Source: Pseudomonas putida | GTDB lineage: Bacteria > Pseudomonadota > Gammaproteobacteria > Pseudomonadales > Pseudomonadaceae | Length of the DNA: 64,000 bases | Assembly (NCBI GenBank): GCA_029953615.1 | Contig: CP124529.1 | Coordinates: forward strand, 5,668,494-5,732,493 | Direction of reading: 5' to 3' | Part shown: in pieces, positions 45,646-55,276 of the stretch | Layout of the letters: each line of letters opens with the position of its first letter | How positions within the stretch are numbered: the first letter of the stretch is position 1 | Translations under genes and position numbers: made by a program | Notes under the pieces: model-generated | What the model was told of the DNA's origin: nothing | What the model saw: the letters and a program-made list of their open reading frames with translations, nothing else | The model's database searches: none

Positions 45646-46938
45646 ATGTTGTTTTTCAATCGCACCAGCCGCCGGGTACTGGCCCCACTCGCCGACCGCC
45701 TCGATCAGCCCGACCAGCCGGGCGCACCGTTATCGTCGCGCAACCCACTGCTGCGGCGCATCCTCACCGGCGTCGAGCAGCTGCTGCAGGAGCGGCGCAC
45801 GTTCAAGGAGCAGGCTTACGAACTCGCCTCGCAGGTGAGCCAACTGGAACAGCGCCTGGCTGAGCGCGACGAACATATGCAGCAGTTGCAAGCACGCTGG
45901 ACGCTGATCACCGAAGGTGCCGATGAGCTGTTCTGGCAACTGCATTTGAACGCCACAGGCACGCCTGCACCGGGCTGCTCGATGGAGTGGACGGGCTCGG
46001 GCCCGATCCAGGCACCGCATCTGTCTGAGCTGGGCCAGTGGCACGAACAGCTGCATCCGGCTGATCGCCATGCCCACCAGCAAGCCCTGGCCCGGCACCT
46101 CGCCGACCGCAGTGGGCGCACGCCGTTTGTGCTGGACCTGCGCATGAAATTCACCGCCGGTGGCGATTACCGCTGGTGTCGGGTCAGCGGCAGTTCGCTG
46201 CGTGACGCCAACGGCGTTTCCATCGCCACGGCGGGCACCCTGCGGGACATCCACGAGCAACAGTTGCATATACAGCAGCTGGAGCTGGTTGCCGAACGTT
46301 TCGACATCTCCCGCGAGATGCTCCACGATGGCCTGTGGGATATCGAGGTAGTGGCCGGTGATCCGGCCAACCCGAGCAATACGATCTGGTGGTCGTCGCA
46401 GATGCGCAGGCTGCTCGGTTGCAGCACCGTCGAGGAATTCCCCAACACCCTGGAAAGCTGGACCTCACGCCTGCACCCAGACGACAGCGCTCGCGCCATC
46501 GCAGCATTTGTCGCCCATGTTGACGATCGCAGTGGCAACACCCCGTTCGATGTCGAGTATCGGCTTCGCCACCAAAGTGGCGTCTACCGCTGGTTCCGCG
46601 GCCGCGGGCAAACCCGCCGTGGTCAGGATGGCACGCCGTTGCGGGTAGTAGGGGCTATAACTGATATCCATGCCCGTCATGAAGAAAGCACCATCCGCGA
46701 GGCACAGACGCAACAACACCAGCTGATGCAGGAGACCCTCGGAAAACTCACCCACATCGTCGCCACCATCCAGGGCATCGCCAGCCAAACCAACCTGCTG
46801 GCCTTGAACGCCGCCATCGAAGCGGCGCGTGCGGGCGAAGCCGGGCGCGGTTTTGCAGTAGTGGCGGACGAGGTGCGCAAGCTCGCGACCCGTACAAGTC
46901 AGGCAACCCAGCAAGCGGCGCAGATGATCGACAGCTAA
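45646..46938 (+). CDS. Soluble PAS-PAS chemoreceptor-like protein
   Basis: The 430-aa protein has no transmembrane helix. It has a coiled coil at about residues 50-85 ([20 protein letters not shown]), then two PAS domains with PAC ends ([20 protein letters not shown]… and [20 protein letters not shown]). It finishes with just the MCP signalling hairpin [20 protein letters not shown] and [16 protein letters not shown]. Methylation helices are absent. The start is 1 base after the activator stop. Its position suggests energy- or substrate-linked taxis to aldoximes/nitriles, though similar receptors occur elsewhere in Pseudomonas. Confidence 0.82.
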   Translation: MLFFNRTSRRVLAPLADRLDQPDQPGAPLSSRNPLLRRILTGVEQLLQERRTFKEQAYELASQVSQLEQRLAERDEHMQQLQARWTLITEGADELFWQLHLNATGTPAPGCSMEWTGSGPIQAPHLSELGQWHEQLHPADRHAHQQALARHLADRSGRTPFVLDLRMKFTAGGDYRWCRVSGSSLRDANGVSIATAGTLRDIHEQQLHIQQLELVAERFDISREMLHDGLWDIEVVAGDPANPSNTIWWSSQMRRLLGCSTVEEFPNTLESWTSRLHPDDSARAIAAFVAHVDDRSGNTPFDVEYRLRHQSGVYRWFRGRGQTRRGQDGTPLRVVGAITDIHARHEESTIREAQTQQHQLMQETLGKLTHIVATIQGIASQTNLLALNAAIEAARAGEAGRGFAVVADEVRKLATRTSQATQQAAQMIDS

Positions 46939-47137
46939 CCCGTGCCAGCGCGGGGTTAACGACGAAAATACCCTACGGTACGCAGGCAACAATCCGATCC
47001 ATATGCCGGATTCGAGAAAATGCTGGGCTGCGGTAACCCTCTTGATGACTGGGATGCGCTGATTGCTGCGGCGAGTAGCGAATGGGGCAAGCCCGAAGCA
47101 GCCTTTCAAAACACGCTACAGCAATCCTCGCTGTGCG

Positions 47138-48907
47138 CTATTTCCGGGCCGGTTGCACCGCTTGCAGGTGATTGGAAAAGCCAGCCTCGGTTTCACAACG
47201 CCAGGTTGCCCAGAGCTTGCATCCTGCCTCGCCCCCCATGTCCAGCTCCAATGCCAACCAGTTCCGAGCCGGCATCACGTACCGGTTGAACCCTGGAAAC
47301 AACATCATCTCGACACAGTGCTGCACATCGATGGATTGGACGTTGCTTGCGGTTTGGTTCAGCAACTGCAGAAACAGCCGCTCGGCCACGCCAACCAACG
47401 ACGGATGCACCACGCCTGACGAAGTGAATTGCTGAATCTGCGCCCAGTTCGATGTCGGCGGAATATCCCGACGATAGCAACTGCCCCACGCCGCCACATG
47501 CACGTCTCCGGAGGCAATGGATACCCGCAGCATTCTCTGCTCGGCAATATGGGTCAGCGACTCCAGGAGTCGCTTGCGCTCGCCCTCGTGGTCCCCGTGC
47601 GACCAATGATCCTTGAGGTCATCCGCATTGCTGTCGAGCACATGATCCTGACCAAACGTATCGAGCAATCCTTCAGCCAGTGACAATTTGGGGTGCGCGA
47701 CCGGTACCGAGGACATGAAGATCAAGTGCTGACATTTGCTTCCGGGATGGGCGGGTTTGCCGTCACGCAGCGTGCGCAGCCAAGCCTGCATGGCGGTCCA
47801 GGTATTGGGGCCCATCACCTGGGTGCGTGAACGCTCAGTGCGCAAATCGGCAACAAACAGCGATACCGGCCCCATGTGATAGCCGAAACTGAAGCCCGGT
47901 TGGCCATCCAGAAGCGGCAAGGCCAGTCGGTCTCCTTTCAATCGTGCGCTCCATTGCACCGGCTCATACTGTGGATCCTGCTGGGAGACGTTCGCGCGCT
48001 GGAGCAGTTCCTGCTGCGGCAAATCATCAAGCGCATGCTGCAACTGGAACACCCAGAACGCCTTGCGGGCATGGCGCATCAACACCTGGAACAACTCACA
48101 ATGCTGCATGGCTGGGCTGTATGACCCCCAACCGTCGAAGATATCGTGGTCATCCCACATCATCACCGTTGGAATTCTCGCCATCGCATCCGCTGCATCC
48201 AGATTCGGCCTGGCATGGCCCCAGTCACGCCGTGTATCAGGTAGCCAACGCTGGGCATACAGGCCGAAATAGTAAGCTTCGATCTCCTTCTCCAACGCCA
48301 CGCTCACCTTGAACGCCAGCTGCTCCTTGCGCGACAGCCCAACCCATCTCTTGAGCGCCTTTAAATCTTCCCAGATCGAGTCGAAGTAAATCTGGTCGCC
48401 TCCCATCAGCAGTAACTGGAAGCGCTTCAACCCCTTGTCGTGGATTCGTCCTTCGTGCCATAGCTGCTCCTTGTCCAGCACGTAACCGGCAGCCCGCAAC
48501 TCACTGTCATGGTTGCTGATCAGGTCGGCCCAGACGGCGTTTTCAGGGCGTACCAACTTGCGCATTCCACTGGGGTCGGAAAAGCCATTGCAAGAGACGT
48601 AGGCCATTCTCGGGGCGTAGTCTCGACCGGGAACGGAGAACTGCCATTGCGGCCCGCCACCTCCCATACCAAACTGAACCGTTCGCTCCTGCTCCTGCAG
48701 ATCACAGCTCAGGTCATATCGGAGGATGGTTTCCTTCGGGCGGTCCAGTAAAACTTTCGGTGCTGGACAAGCCCGCCCTTCAACGGAAAACGCAGGGAAT
48801 GCAGAACCACTGACAACCCCGACCAATGCGGTCACTTGCCATTGCCCGGTTTTGCTGACGCCTCGAAAGGACAGCACGGGCCCCACAGTAAAGAGTGCTT
48901 TGGACAT
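47138..48907 (-). CDS. PhoD-like metallophosphatase family protein
   Basis: The 589-aa protein has the PhoD-type metal motifs in order: MAYVSCNGF, LLLMGGDQIYFD, MMWDDHDIFDGWGSY, LIFMSSVPVAHP and VSIASGDVHVAAWG. No signal peptide is evident, in contrast to the secreted Tat-dependent PhoD, so it is likely cytoplasmic. Substrate is unknown (phosphodiesters are likely). It converges toward the nitrile cluster with a 199-base gap that holds a weak hairpin TAACCC/GGGTTA at 46936-46958. Confidence 0.85.
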   Translation of the reverse strand: MSKALFTVGPVLSFRGVSKTGQWQVTALVGVVSGSAFPAFSVEGRACPAPKVLLDRPKETILRYDLSCDLQEQERTVQFGMGGGGPQWQFSVPGRDYAPRMAYVSCNGFSDPSGMRKLVRPENAVWADLISNHDSELRAAGYVLDKEQLWHEGRIHDKGLKRFQLLLMGGDQIYFDSIWEDLKALKRWVGLSRKEQLAFKVSVALEKEIEAYYFGLYAQRWLPDTRRDWGHARPNLDAADAMARIPTVMMWDDHDIFDGWGSYSPAMQHCELFQVLMRHARKAFWVFQLQHALDDLPQQELLQRANVSQQDPQYEPVQWSARLKGDRLALPLLDGQPGFSFGYHMGPVSLFVADLRTERSRTQVMGPNTWTAMQAWLRTLRDGKPAHPGSKCQHLIFMSSVPVAHPKLSLAEGLLDTFGQDHVLDSNADDLKDHWSHGDHEGERKRLLESLTHIAEQRMLRVSIASGDVHVAAWGSCYRRDIPPTSNWAQIQQFTSSGVVHPSLVGVAERLFLQLLNQTASNVQSIDVQHCVEMMLFPGFNRYVMPARNWLALELDMGGEAGCKLWATWRCETEAGFSNHLQAVQPARK

Positions 48908-49354
48908 CCCTGTTATTTCCCTTCAGGTTAAGCAGCAATAACGTTGACAAGTTTGCACACCTGAAATACCCAGCGCAAACCATGCCCGCAAGCGCGGTTT
49001 CGCGTTCAAAATGCAACTGCTGCCAGGTAAGTGATCACGAGGCAACTCGACATAGCCCTTGTGAAGGCTCTTTTCATGACCTTTTCGCCCCGTCTGCATA
49101 AGGCTTTTGGAGTGTAGGCATACGCAACAGCAAGCGCCAGCACCCACGCTGGCCAGCTGTAGCGAGCCGATATGCCAAGGGTTGCCACGTCATGACCAGA
49201 TAGTTCTCGATCGCGGATCGAGTCAGGACCGCCACCGAGGAGTGATCGATAAAGCTGTGCGAGGGTATGACTTGGTTCCGGAAGGGCGAAGGCTCCAGCA
49301 AGGATCGTGCAGAGCACATATGACGGAACAGCTTCTTGGAGTATGGGCGGCGCA
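48908..49354 (-). other. Gene-poor patch with a possible degraded coding remnant
   Basis: About 450 bases carry no convincing intact gene. On the minus strand 49074-49355 is open and encodes SHSFIDHSSVAVLTRSAIENYLVM, which looks like a helix from an uncharacterised helical protein, but the rest of the frame does not look coding. A different frame (49006-49413) is also open but overlaps the DUF2790 gene. Most likely decayed sequence next to the IS66 remnant. Confidence 0.3.
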
Positions 49355-49645
49355 TCAGTTGTTAGAACAGCCATTCCCCATAATACGGTACTCCATGATA
49401 TGACGCTGGCCATTGGAGTCGTCGTAAGTCAGATGCATCGGCACAACTTCGCAAACATTGGGCACCGGCGTCACAGCCACGACGTGCGCGATATCCAGGT
49501 CCTGAGAGTATCGGTAGGGCTCAACCGTTATTTGTGCAGTTTGAGTACCTTGGTCATCGGCCATAGCAACAGAACCAAGGCAGCACAGGGACAAAACGAG
49601 TAATTGGGCAGAGAACCAGATCCGGCCATGGGCGCTGGGTCGCAA
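49355..49645 (-). CDS. DUF2790 periplasmic protein, 5' end disturbed
   Basis: About 96 codons. The core is typical DUF2790: YRYSQDLDIAHVVAVTPVPNVCEVVPMHLTYDDSNGQRHIMEYRIMG ending GNGC (two conserved cysteines). The signal peptide LLVLSLCCLGSVAMA-DDQG is present. No ATG precedes it in frame; only a TTG at 49645 is available, and the upstream DNA from about 49635 is an IS66 remnant in the opposite strand. The native start was probably lost to that element. DUF2790 proteins are small, secreted and Pseudomonas-specific, often near metal or redox genes. Function unknown. Confidence 0.7.
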   Translation of the reverse strand: MRPSAHGRIWFSAQLLVLSLCCLGSVAMADDQGTQTAQITVEPYRYSQDLDIAHVVAVTPVPNVCEVVPMHLTYDDSNGQRHIMEYRIMGNGCSNN

Positions 49646-49818
49646 GAACTGGCTCTTCGCAGGATCACTGCGCGGCGGCGATTATCAGTTTGATCCAGTC
49701 GGCGCGCATGAATGGGCATGATCCGTATGCGTATCTGAAGGATGTACTGACTCGGCTGCCGATGCAGCGGGCGAGTGAGATTGGCCAATTGCTGCCGCAT
49801 CAGTGGGTAACGGCATAA
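49635..49818 (+). mobile_element. IS66-family transposase 3' remnant
   Basis: The plus strand reads GRKNWLFAGSLR (49638-49673), then after a short internal deletion LIQSARMNGHDPYAYLKDVL…LPMQRASEIGQLLPHQWVTA and TAA at 49816-49818. This is the C-terminus of the IS66 TnpC (ORF3) transposase. The usual ~510-residue N-terminal portion is absent. Possible right-end inverted-repeat sequence GACGCTTGC lies at 49841-49849. The element is inactive. Confidence 0.75.
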
Positions 49819-49943
49819 CTTAAGCAGGGAGACTTCGGAAGACGCTTGCCCTGATTCTACTCATGCGCCGTTTCAAAAAATTAGGCCATGAGCCAACCGA
49901 AGATCGATTAGCTTCATGGCATTACGCATATACGACGAATCCG

Positions 49944-50264
49944 TCATGCAGGGCGATCGGGATATTTCGTCTGATTATCGGGTAGACCTTCGTGCTCCTC
50001 TTGGCTATCGCGAGCGCTGGTGTGCTGATGGCCACAGCAATTGTCATGTTCACCACTTTCACCGTGTTCATGTCCGCCATGCCCATGCCCACGGTGCATG
50101 AAAAAGTGCATCAGTGGACAGGCCAGTAGTAGCAGGAATGGCAGATATGGAAGGACGTGAGCTCTGTGCTCGGTGAGCAGGAAATAACCGGCAATGGCCA
50201 GGAAGCCTAAAAAGTACCAGTTGGTGCCCCTTGTGCGGTGCTGGGGCAAGTTATGTTGATTCAT
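49944..50264 (-). CDS. DUF2933 small membrane protein
   Basis: The 106-aa protein has an N-terminal helix (WYFLGFLAIAGYFLLTEHRAHVL), then PYLPFLLLLACPLMHFFMHRGHGHGGHEH, the DUF2933 signature with a Cys-Pro-Leu-Met-His-x-x-Met-His metal-ligand-rich helix and a His-rich tail with NCCGHQH. Found in copper/silver-resistance clusters. His/Cys/Met density suggests metal binding at the membrane. It lies downstream of the CopA-type ATPase gene on the same strand. Confidence 0.85.
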   Translation of the reverse strand: MNQHNLPQHRTRGTNWYFLGFLAIAGYFLLTEHRAHVLPYLPFLLLLACPLMHFFMHRGHGHGGHEHGESGEHDNCCGHQHTSARDSQEEHEGLPDNQTKYPDRPA

Positions 50265-50399
50265 GATGGCACTCCTTGGTGGGAACGGGAGGGAGGGTCA
50301 TGACGCAAGGCCACTTCCAATTTTGCTGAAGCGCTATCGTAGGTGTGAGCATAGCGAGCCAGAGCATCGGTTTACGTGTCCAATGCGGCGCATAAAGTA

Positions 50400-50618
50400 T
50401 CAAGGCAGATTCTTTCTTTTCAGTTGCCGATTAGCCTCGGCCATGTCCTTATCAAATTGGCGGACGCCGCGAAAAAGTTGCACCCCAACCAAGACCGGGC
50501 ACAGCAGGAAAATCGCTGCTATGACGAACGATTTTCCGGTCAGCCCCAACAGGTAAAGCACGGTGGCGATGCCCACAACACTCACCAGGAGGCAGATAAT
50601 TAAAACTTCGCGGTTCAT
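50400..50618 (-). CDS. Small two-helix membrane protein
   Basis: The 72-aa protein [21 protein letters not shown]… has two hydrophobic segments and a basic C-terminal helix ([16 protein letters not shown]). Its start overlaps the stop of the CopA-type ATPase gene by 4 bases (50615-50618), so it is translationally coupled. It may be an accessory subunit. Not recognised as a named family. Confidence 0.7.
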   Translation of the reverse strand: MNREVLIICLLVSVVGIATVLYLLGLTGKSFVIAAIFLLCPVLVGVQLFRGVRQFDKDMAEANRQLKRKNLP

Positions 50619-52798
50619 GATTTAGCCTCCTGACTCAAGCCGATACGGGCACGTTTCAGCATCGCGGAATTGGCGATTACCGACAGGGAACTGAGTGCCA
50701 TCGCGGCGGCAGCGATGATGGGATTAAGCAGTCCGAAGGCCGCGATTGGAATGCCGATACTGTTGTAGATGAATGCCCAGAACAGGTTTTGTTTGATCTT
50801 GACCATCGTTGCGCGCGACAGCTTGATCGCGGTGACCACGTCGCGTACGTCGTTCTTGAGCAGGATAATGCCGCCGGTTTCCTTGGCTACATCGGAACCC
50901 GAGCCAATGGCGATGCCGATGTCAGCGGTGGCCAGGGCAGGCGCATCGTTGACACCATCGCCAACCATAGCCACGACCTGCCCTTCGCTTTGCAATTGAC
51001 GGATCACTGCGGCCTTGTCGTCCGGCAAGACCTCGGCAATCACTCGCTCGATGCCGACCTGCCGCGCGACCGCTTCGGCAGTACGGTGGTTGTCGCCGCT
51101 CAGTAGCACGACCTTGATGCCGCTTGCCTGCAATGCCGCAACGGCTTCAGCCGCTTCAGGTTTTATGGTATCGGCCACAGCAATTACCCCGAGCAAGCGG
51201 TCGTCGACCCCGACCAGCATAGCGGTCTTGCCATCGGCTTCCAGGCTGATGAGGTGCTCCTCGGCAGCCTCGGTCGAAATGCCTTGGCGGGCGAATAAAC
51301 GTCGGTTACCCAGCCAGATTTTTCGACTGTCGATACTGCCTTCGATGCCGTGACCGGCAATCCCATTGATGCCGGTTGCTTTCGGCAGGCTTATGCCGCG
51401 ATGCCGGGCGGCGCGCACTATCGCTGCGCCGAGCGGATGTTCTGAACCAGACTCCACGGCGGCGGCGAGCATCAAGACCTCATTTTCCAACGCTGTGCCG
51501 AGCTGGATCACATCAGTTACGTTTGGTTCACCTCGGGTAATAGTGCCGGTTTTGTCAAACACCACCGTACTCAGTTTTTCTGCTCGCTCTAATACTTCGC
51601 CGCCACGAATAAGGATGCCGTTATCGGCACCCTTGCCAACACCGACCATTAACGCAGCGGGCGTCGCCACGCCCAGTGCACAGGGGCAAGAAATGATCAG
51701 AACCGCGATAAAGGCCAACAGCCCCTGCGGAAAACTCCCCGCAAGAGACCAGCCGACCAGGGCCAGCAGCGCGATCGCCACCACCGCCGGCACGAAATAG
51801 CCAGTGACCTGATCGGCCAAGCGCTGGATCTGTGCCGTGCTGTTCTGTGCCTCCTCGACCATCTTGATGATCTGCGCCAGTGCGGTATCGGCACCAATTC
51901 TGCTCGCCTTGAAAGTGAGCACACCACTGCCATTGAGCGTACCTCCGATCACCGGACTGCCCGGGTGTTTGTCGACCGGCATCGACTCGCCCGTCAGCAT
52001 GGACTCATCTACCGTTGACTGACCTTCACTGACATCGCCATCGGTGGGGATTTTTTCGCCAGGTTTCACTACCAGGAACTCGCCGGCCATGACGTTTTCA
52101 GCGGGCAAGTCGACCTCTTGCCCATCACGAATCACATGCGCGATCGCCGGTTTGAGATCAAGTAAGCGCCGTACCGCAGCCGAAGACTTTTTCTTGACGA
52201 TCTCCTCCATGTACCTACCCAGCAGTACGAAGGCGATGATCACCGCAGACACTTCGAAATAGACGTCGCGCTCGGCCACCTTTACCGGCAGGACGTCCGG
52301 GAAGAACAGCACAGCGACACTGTAAAAATAGGCAACCGACGTGCCGAGGGCGATCAGGAAATCCATGTTGATATTACGGGTGCGAATGGCGTTCCACGCT
52401 CCCTTGTAGAAACTCCAGCCACCGATGAACTGCACCGGAGTGACCAACAGGAAAAGCCATATACCCCAGGTGAACCAAGGAAGCGCAGGGATCGGCACCC
52501 AAGTCAGTAGCGTGGCACCGGCGGCCAGCGCGATGAAGGCGCCGGCACGCAGAAGCGCCAGGGCCAGTACACCGGTGAGGGCGATAGTCACGCGGGTTTT
52601 CATCGCCTTCAGTTCTCGTTCTGGCGACTCGAAGGTGCGCAGGCAGGTATCGCTGCAAAAGTAATAGCTGCGCCCGCCACGTTCTCGTGACAACGCGGTG
52701 GTCTTATCGACCATCATCCCGCAAATCGGATCTTTCGCCATTTTCCCTGATGCAAACGCCGCCTGGTGCTGGCTGTGCTGCATGTGTGATTCGTTCAT
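50615..52798 (-). CDS. copA: Copper/silver-type P1B ATPase with N-terminal YHS domain
   Basis: The 727-aa pump begins with a His/Met stretch ([11 protein letters not shown]). A YHS domain follows ([15 protein letters not shown]…[13 protein letters not shown], Cys pairs), replacing the usual HMA domain. The pump core has TGESMPV, CPC in [34 protein letters not shown] and [13 protein letters not shown] with the late N-Y/M-S-S helices ([25 protein letters not shown]) indicates Cu+/Ag+ export. ATG 52798 has AGGAG 6 bases upstream. Core gene of the metal island. Confidence 0.93.
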   Translation of the reverse strand: MNESHMQHSQHQAAFASGKMAKDPICGMMVDKTTALSRERGGRSYYFCSDTCLRTFESPERELKAMKTRVTIALTGVLALALLRAGAFIALAAGATLLTWVPIPALPWFTWGIWLFLLVTPVQFIGGWSFYKGAWNAIRTRNINMDFLIALGTSVAYFYSVAVLFFPDVLPVKVAERDVYFEVSAVIIAFVLLGRYMEEIVKKKSSAAVRRLLDLKPAIAHVIRDGQEVDLPAENVMAGEFLVVKPGEKIPTDGDVSEGQSTVDESMLTGESMPVDKHPGSPVIGGTLNGSGVLTFKASRIGADTALAQIIKMVEEAQNSTAQIQRLADQVTGYFVPAVVAIALLALVGWSLAGSFPQGLLAFIAVLIISCPCALGVATPAALMVGVGKGADNGILIRGGEVLERAEKLSTVVFDKTGTITRGEPNVTDVIQLGTALENEVLMLAAAVESGSEHPLGAAIVRAARHRGISLPKATGINGIAGHGIEGSIDSRKIWLGNRRLFARQGISTEAAEEHLISLEADGKTAMLVGVDDRLLGVIAVADTIKPEAAEAVAALQASGIKVVLLSGDNHRTAEAVARQVGIERVIAEVLPDDKAAVIRQLQSEGQVVAMVGDGVNDAPALATADIGIAIGSGSDVAKETGGIILLKNDVRDVVTAIKLSRATMVKIKQNLFWAFIYNSIGIPIAAFGLLNPIIAAAAMALSSLSVIANSAMLKRARIGLSQEAKS

Positions 52799-52822
52799 CA
52801 CTGTCTCCTGCTGAAGCGGCTA

Positions 52823-53092
52823 TCAAGACTTGCCATGGAGCTTGCCGGACAGCCAGGCAAACAAGGTGCCGACTATCGCGCCCCATACGGTCAAGACCAG
52901 CAGTGGCCCGACGAAAGTCGTCACATCGTAGTCTTTCGGGGCTTGGAGACGACCGAAGTCAAGTCCATGGAACAAGGCGTTGAGAAAGGCGATACCCTGC
53001 GCCGGCCATAGCGCATAGAGCAGCGCACAGACCGTGTAGGAAATGGCCATGGTCAGGGCCAGAGAAATGCCAATTTTCCAGGGAGCGTTCAT
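52823..53092 (-). CDS. DUF5676 small membrane protein
   Basis: The 89-aa protein has two hydrophobic segments (IGISLALTMAISYTVCALLYALWP and VGPLLVLTVWGAIVGTLFAWLSGKL) connected by FLNALFHGLDFGRL. This matches DUF5676, small membrane proteins regularly next to copper ATPases. Role unknown. It lies 24 bases upstream of the ATPase start on the same strand. Confidence 0.82.
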   Translation of the reverse strand: MNAPWKIGISLALTMAISYTVCALLYALWPAQGIAFLNALFHGLDFGRLQAPKDYDVTTFVGPLLVLTVWGAIVGTLFAWLSGKLHGKS

Positions 53093-53119
53093 GATTGCTT
53101 TCCTGAGCTGGGAGGCGCG

Positions 53120-53776
53120 TCAGTAGGGATGTCGGGACTGCGGGGGGGTTGACCAGGGCAGGAACGCCGGCGTCTGTTCACAATAAGTGCGGTAGGCATC
53201 GCCGAAGTGCGCAAGCATCTCCCGTTCTTCCCGCTTCGCCAGCTTGGCGTAGACGAACAGGAGGATTGGAAACATCACCAGGGTGATCAATGTCGGCCAT
53301 TGCAATAGAAAGCCAAACATGATCAGCACGAAGCCAACGTACTGCGGGTGACGGATCCGTGCATAGGGCCCCTCGAGCGCGAGTTGCCCACTTCCTTGGG
53401 CTTTGTAGAGCACGCGCCACGCGGCCGCCAACAACCAGAAGCCGCCAGCGATCAGCAAGTTGCTGAGAATGTGAAATGCACCCCAGTGCGGATTGACCTT
53501 CCAGCCCAGCACTGTTTCGAGCAAATGCCCGGCATCGTGCGAGAGGAAGTCGATGCCAGGGAAGTTACGAGTGAGCCAGGGCATCAACAGGTAGATGGTC
53601 AGCGGGAAACCGTACATTTCGGTAAACAGGGCTATCAGGAACGCCGAGAACATGCCAAAGGAGCGCCAATCGCGGCTCGTCTTAGGCCGGGTGAAGCTGA
53701 AGGCGAACAAGATAAACACTAATGAGTTGATGATGACCAGCGACCAGAGACCGTAGGCCGATTCAGTATGGTTCAT
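53120..53776 (-). CDS. Isoprenylcysteine-methyltransferase-like membrane protein
   Basis: The 218-aa polytopic protein has five or so helices and the conserved ICMT/PEMT motif: [29 protein letters not shown], with the G-x-Y-x-x-x-R-H-P-x-Y core that binds S-adenosylmethionine, and later [25 protein letters not shown]. It likely methylates a membrane substrate; such genes recur in metal-resistance islands. GAGGAG precedes ATG 53776 by 8 bases. The start overlaps the stop of the small gene upstream (ATGA). Confidence 0.85.
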   Translation of the reverse strand: MNHTESAYGLWSLVIINSLVFILFAFSFTRPKTSRDWRSFGMFSAFLIALFTEMYGFPLTIYLLMPWLTRNFPGIDFLSHDAGHLLETVLGWKVNPHWGAFHILSNLLIAGGFWLLAAAWRVLYKAQGSGQLALEGPYARIRHPQYVGFVLIMFGFLLQWPTLITLVMFPILLFVYAKLAKREEREMLAHFGDAYRTYCEQTPAFLPWSTPPQSRHPY

Positions 53777-53994
53777 GGTTGGTGCTCCTCACTTGCCGGG
53801 TGTGTTTGCTGTTCGTGCCTTTGCTGATGGTCGCCGTGGTCGTGGGGCATAAACAGGTGCACAAGTGGGCAGGTTGCTGATTGCAGATAGGGTAAGGTGC
53901 TCTGCACGTGTGTTGTGTACTCAGTTGGCTGTAAGGAACTGTAAATAGTGCCCATGGCCCAGAACATCCCGCGCGCTTGTGGTTCGTGATCCAT
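53773..53994 (-). CDS. Divergent or decaying DUF2933-like small protein
   Basis: The 73-aa frame begins [21 protein letters not shown], and later reads [31 protein letters not shown]. The [13 protein letters not shown] piece resembles the CPLMHFFMHRGHG of the DUF2933 protein at 49944, while the first membrane helix has lost hydrophobicity ([14 protein letters not shown]). A very good AGGAGG lies 5 bases before the ATG and its stop overlaps the methyltransferase start. It is either a frameshift-scarred duplicate or a truncated His-rich metal binder. Confidence 0.5.
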   Translation of the reverse strand: MDHEPQARGMFWAMGTIYSSLQPTEYTTHVQSTLPYLQSATCPLVHLFMPHDHGDHQQRHEQQTHPASEEHQP

Positions 53995-54158
53995 GTCAAC
54001 CTCCTACTGCCAAGGAGTCATCAGCGTCGGCTCAGTCAGCGACCTTGCCATGCCGGATACTCATGGGTTGAGCCTTTAACCAAACATCAGACGGGTGCGG
54101 TCTGCGTTAACCTAGCCAGCACCTGTGCTTTGTAATTTGCATCAGCTCCACTGCACAT

Positions 54159-54566
54159 TTACTTTTTCATTGGCATTTCCATCATGGATGACTGCTGCTC
54201 CATCATTTGCATCATCATGTCCATCATCCCTTTGCCTCCGCCGTCCTTAGCTCCAGACATGCCCATACAACCCATTGCGCTTTGCTCCTTGCTCATCATG
54301 GCCATGCTGTCCTTCATCGTTTTCATGCCTTCTTGCATGGCCGCCTGGCGCTCGGCGGGAGTTTTAGCCGCCGCTGCTTTGTCATGCGCAGCCTGCATTT
54401 TCTGCATTTGATCGGTCATGGCTTTAGTCATGGCCGCCGACGCTGGTGCGGTGCTCTCGGTTGAGTCGCCTGGTGCGTCGGCCGGGTGGTGTGCATCCTC
54501 GGCAGAGGCTATGAACGCACTGCTAGCCAGGATGGCAGCTAGAACGAATTTGGAATGCGTTTGCAT
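54159..54566 (-). CDS. Methionine-rich periplasmic protein
   Basis: The 135-aa protein has a cleavable signal peptide (SKFVLAAILASSAFIASA-EDAHH). A helical middle follows (AMTDQMQKMQAAHDKAAAAKTPAERQAAMQEGMKT), then a C-terminal tail very rich in Met (MGCMGMSGAKDGGGKGMMDMMMQMMEQQSSMMEMPM). Clustered Met plus N-terminal His pairs are typical for Cu(I)/Ag(I) sequestration in the periplasm. Fits the copper island. Confidence 0.8.
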   Translation of the reverse strand: MQTHSKFVLAAILASSAFIASAEDAHHPADAPGDSTESTAPASAAMTKAMTDQMQKMQAAHDKAAAAKTPAERQAAMQEGMKTMKDSMAMMSKEQSAMGCMGMSGAKDGGGKGMMDMMMQMMEQQSSMMEMPMKK

Positions 54567-54671
54567 GATGAACTCCAGGGAATGTGAGGGATAAGCAGAA
54601 ATAGTTGAGTCGCGAAAAAGCCGCGCGCAACCAGACAGAGCGACCGATGCCCGGACACTCTGAAGTGGGGG

Positions 54672-55070
54672 TTAATCGTTGGAACGAACGAAAATCAGGC
54701 GGACTGGGCCTTCCGGCGGTGCGGGGCGTTTCAGTGCAAGAGCGGCGAAGGAGGATTTCTCCTCAGGGTTAAGCACCATTATTACTACTGCCACAGTTAG
54801 CAGCAAAAGGGTGGCCCAATGGATGGGGTCTGATGCTGGAGTCTGCAATGCAGGTTTTATCGCCGTGGCGGTGTCCTCACAGCTCTGAAGGCAACCACTG
54901 GCGTGGAGAGCATGACCATCCAGCACATACTGCTCAGCATGGTGTGGCGCGGCTACGTTGTGATCCGGTTGCACCAAACACCCCTGGATTGCCATCACGG
55001 CCACAGTTAACACCCATGCCACGAGGGTAAGGTGCAATAGGCGTCGGCGGTGACGGCGGAACCAGTACAT
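54672..55070 (-). CDS. Single-helix envelope protein of metal island, unknown
   Basis: The 132-aa protein has an N-terminal basic anchor (MYWFRRHRRRLLHLTLVAWVLTVAVMAIQGC). A periplasmic loop contains HHAEQYVLDGHALHASGCLQSCED, with His and Cys pairs (C-x3-C) that may bind copper. A second helix (WATLLLLTVAVVIMVL) and a short tail follow. ATG 55070 has GAGG 8 bases upstream; the frame also opens at a TTG. Resembles DUF2946-like proteins in layout, but I cannot assign it. An exact FNR box lies 66 bases upstream. Confidence 0.6.
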   Translation of the reverse strand: MYWFRRHRRRLLHLTLVAWVLTVAVMAIQGCLVQPDHNVAAPHHAEQYVLDGHALHASGCLQSCEDTATAIKPALQTPASDPIHWATLLLLTVAVVIMVLNPEEKSSFAALALKRPAPPEGPVRLIFVRSND

Positions 55071-55135
55071 GAAGTACAACCTCGACTTATTACGTCGTGT
55101 TGATTTTCAGTCTAGCTAGCAAAACAATGGAAAGA

Positions 55136-55149
55136 TTGATAAAAATCAA
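55136..55149. promoter_or_regulatory. Perfect FNR/Anr box upstream of metal-island gene
   Basis: TTGATAAAAATCAA is an exact match, identical to the box at 9093-9106. It lies 66 bases upstream of the minus-strand start at 55070 and outside the main FNR island. Confidence 0.7.
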
Positions 55150-55276
55150 ACTAATGGATGACTCGATGATCGAGGTCAAGGCTCGCCTTGAATCGTCCCT
55201 GGTTATGGGCTGAGTTCGGCATTGGCACCGATACCCTACAGCTGCGCCATGTGCAGGTCGTCTAGTGTGAAATGAT

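Noticed and set aside
49006..49413. 135-codon minus-strand frame beside DUF2790
   Set aside because: Begins inside the DUF2790 coding region, no ribosome site, and another frame in the same stretch looks equally plausible; treated as decayed sequence.
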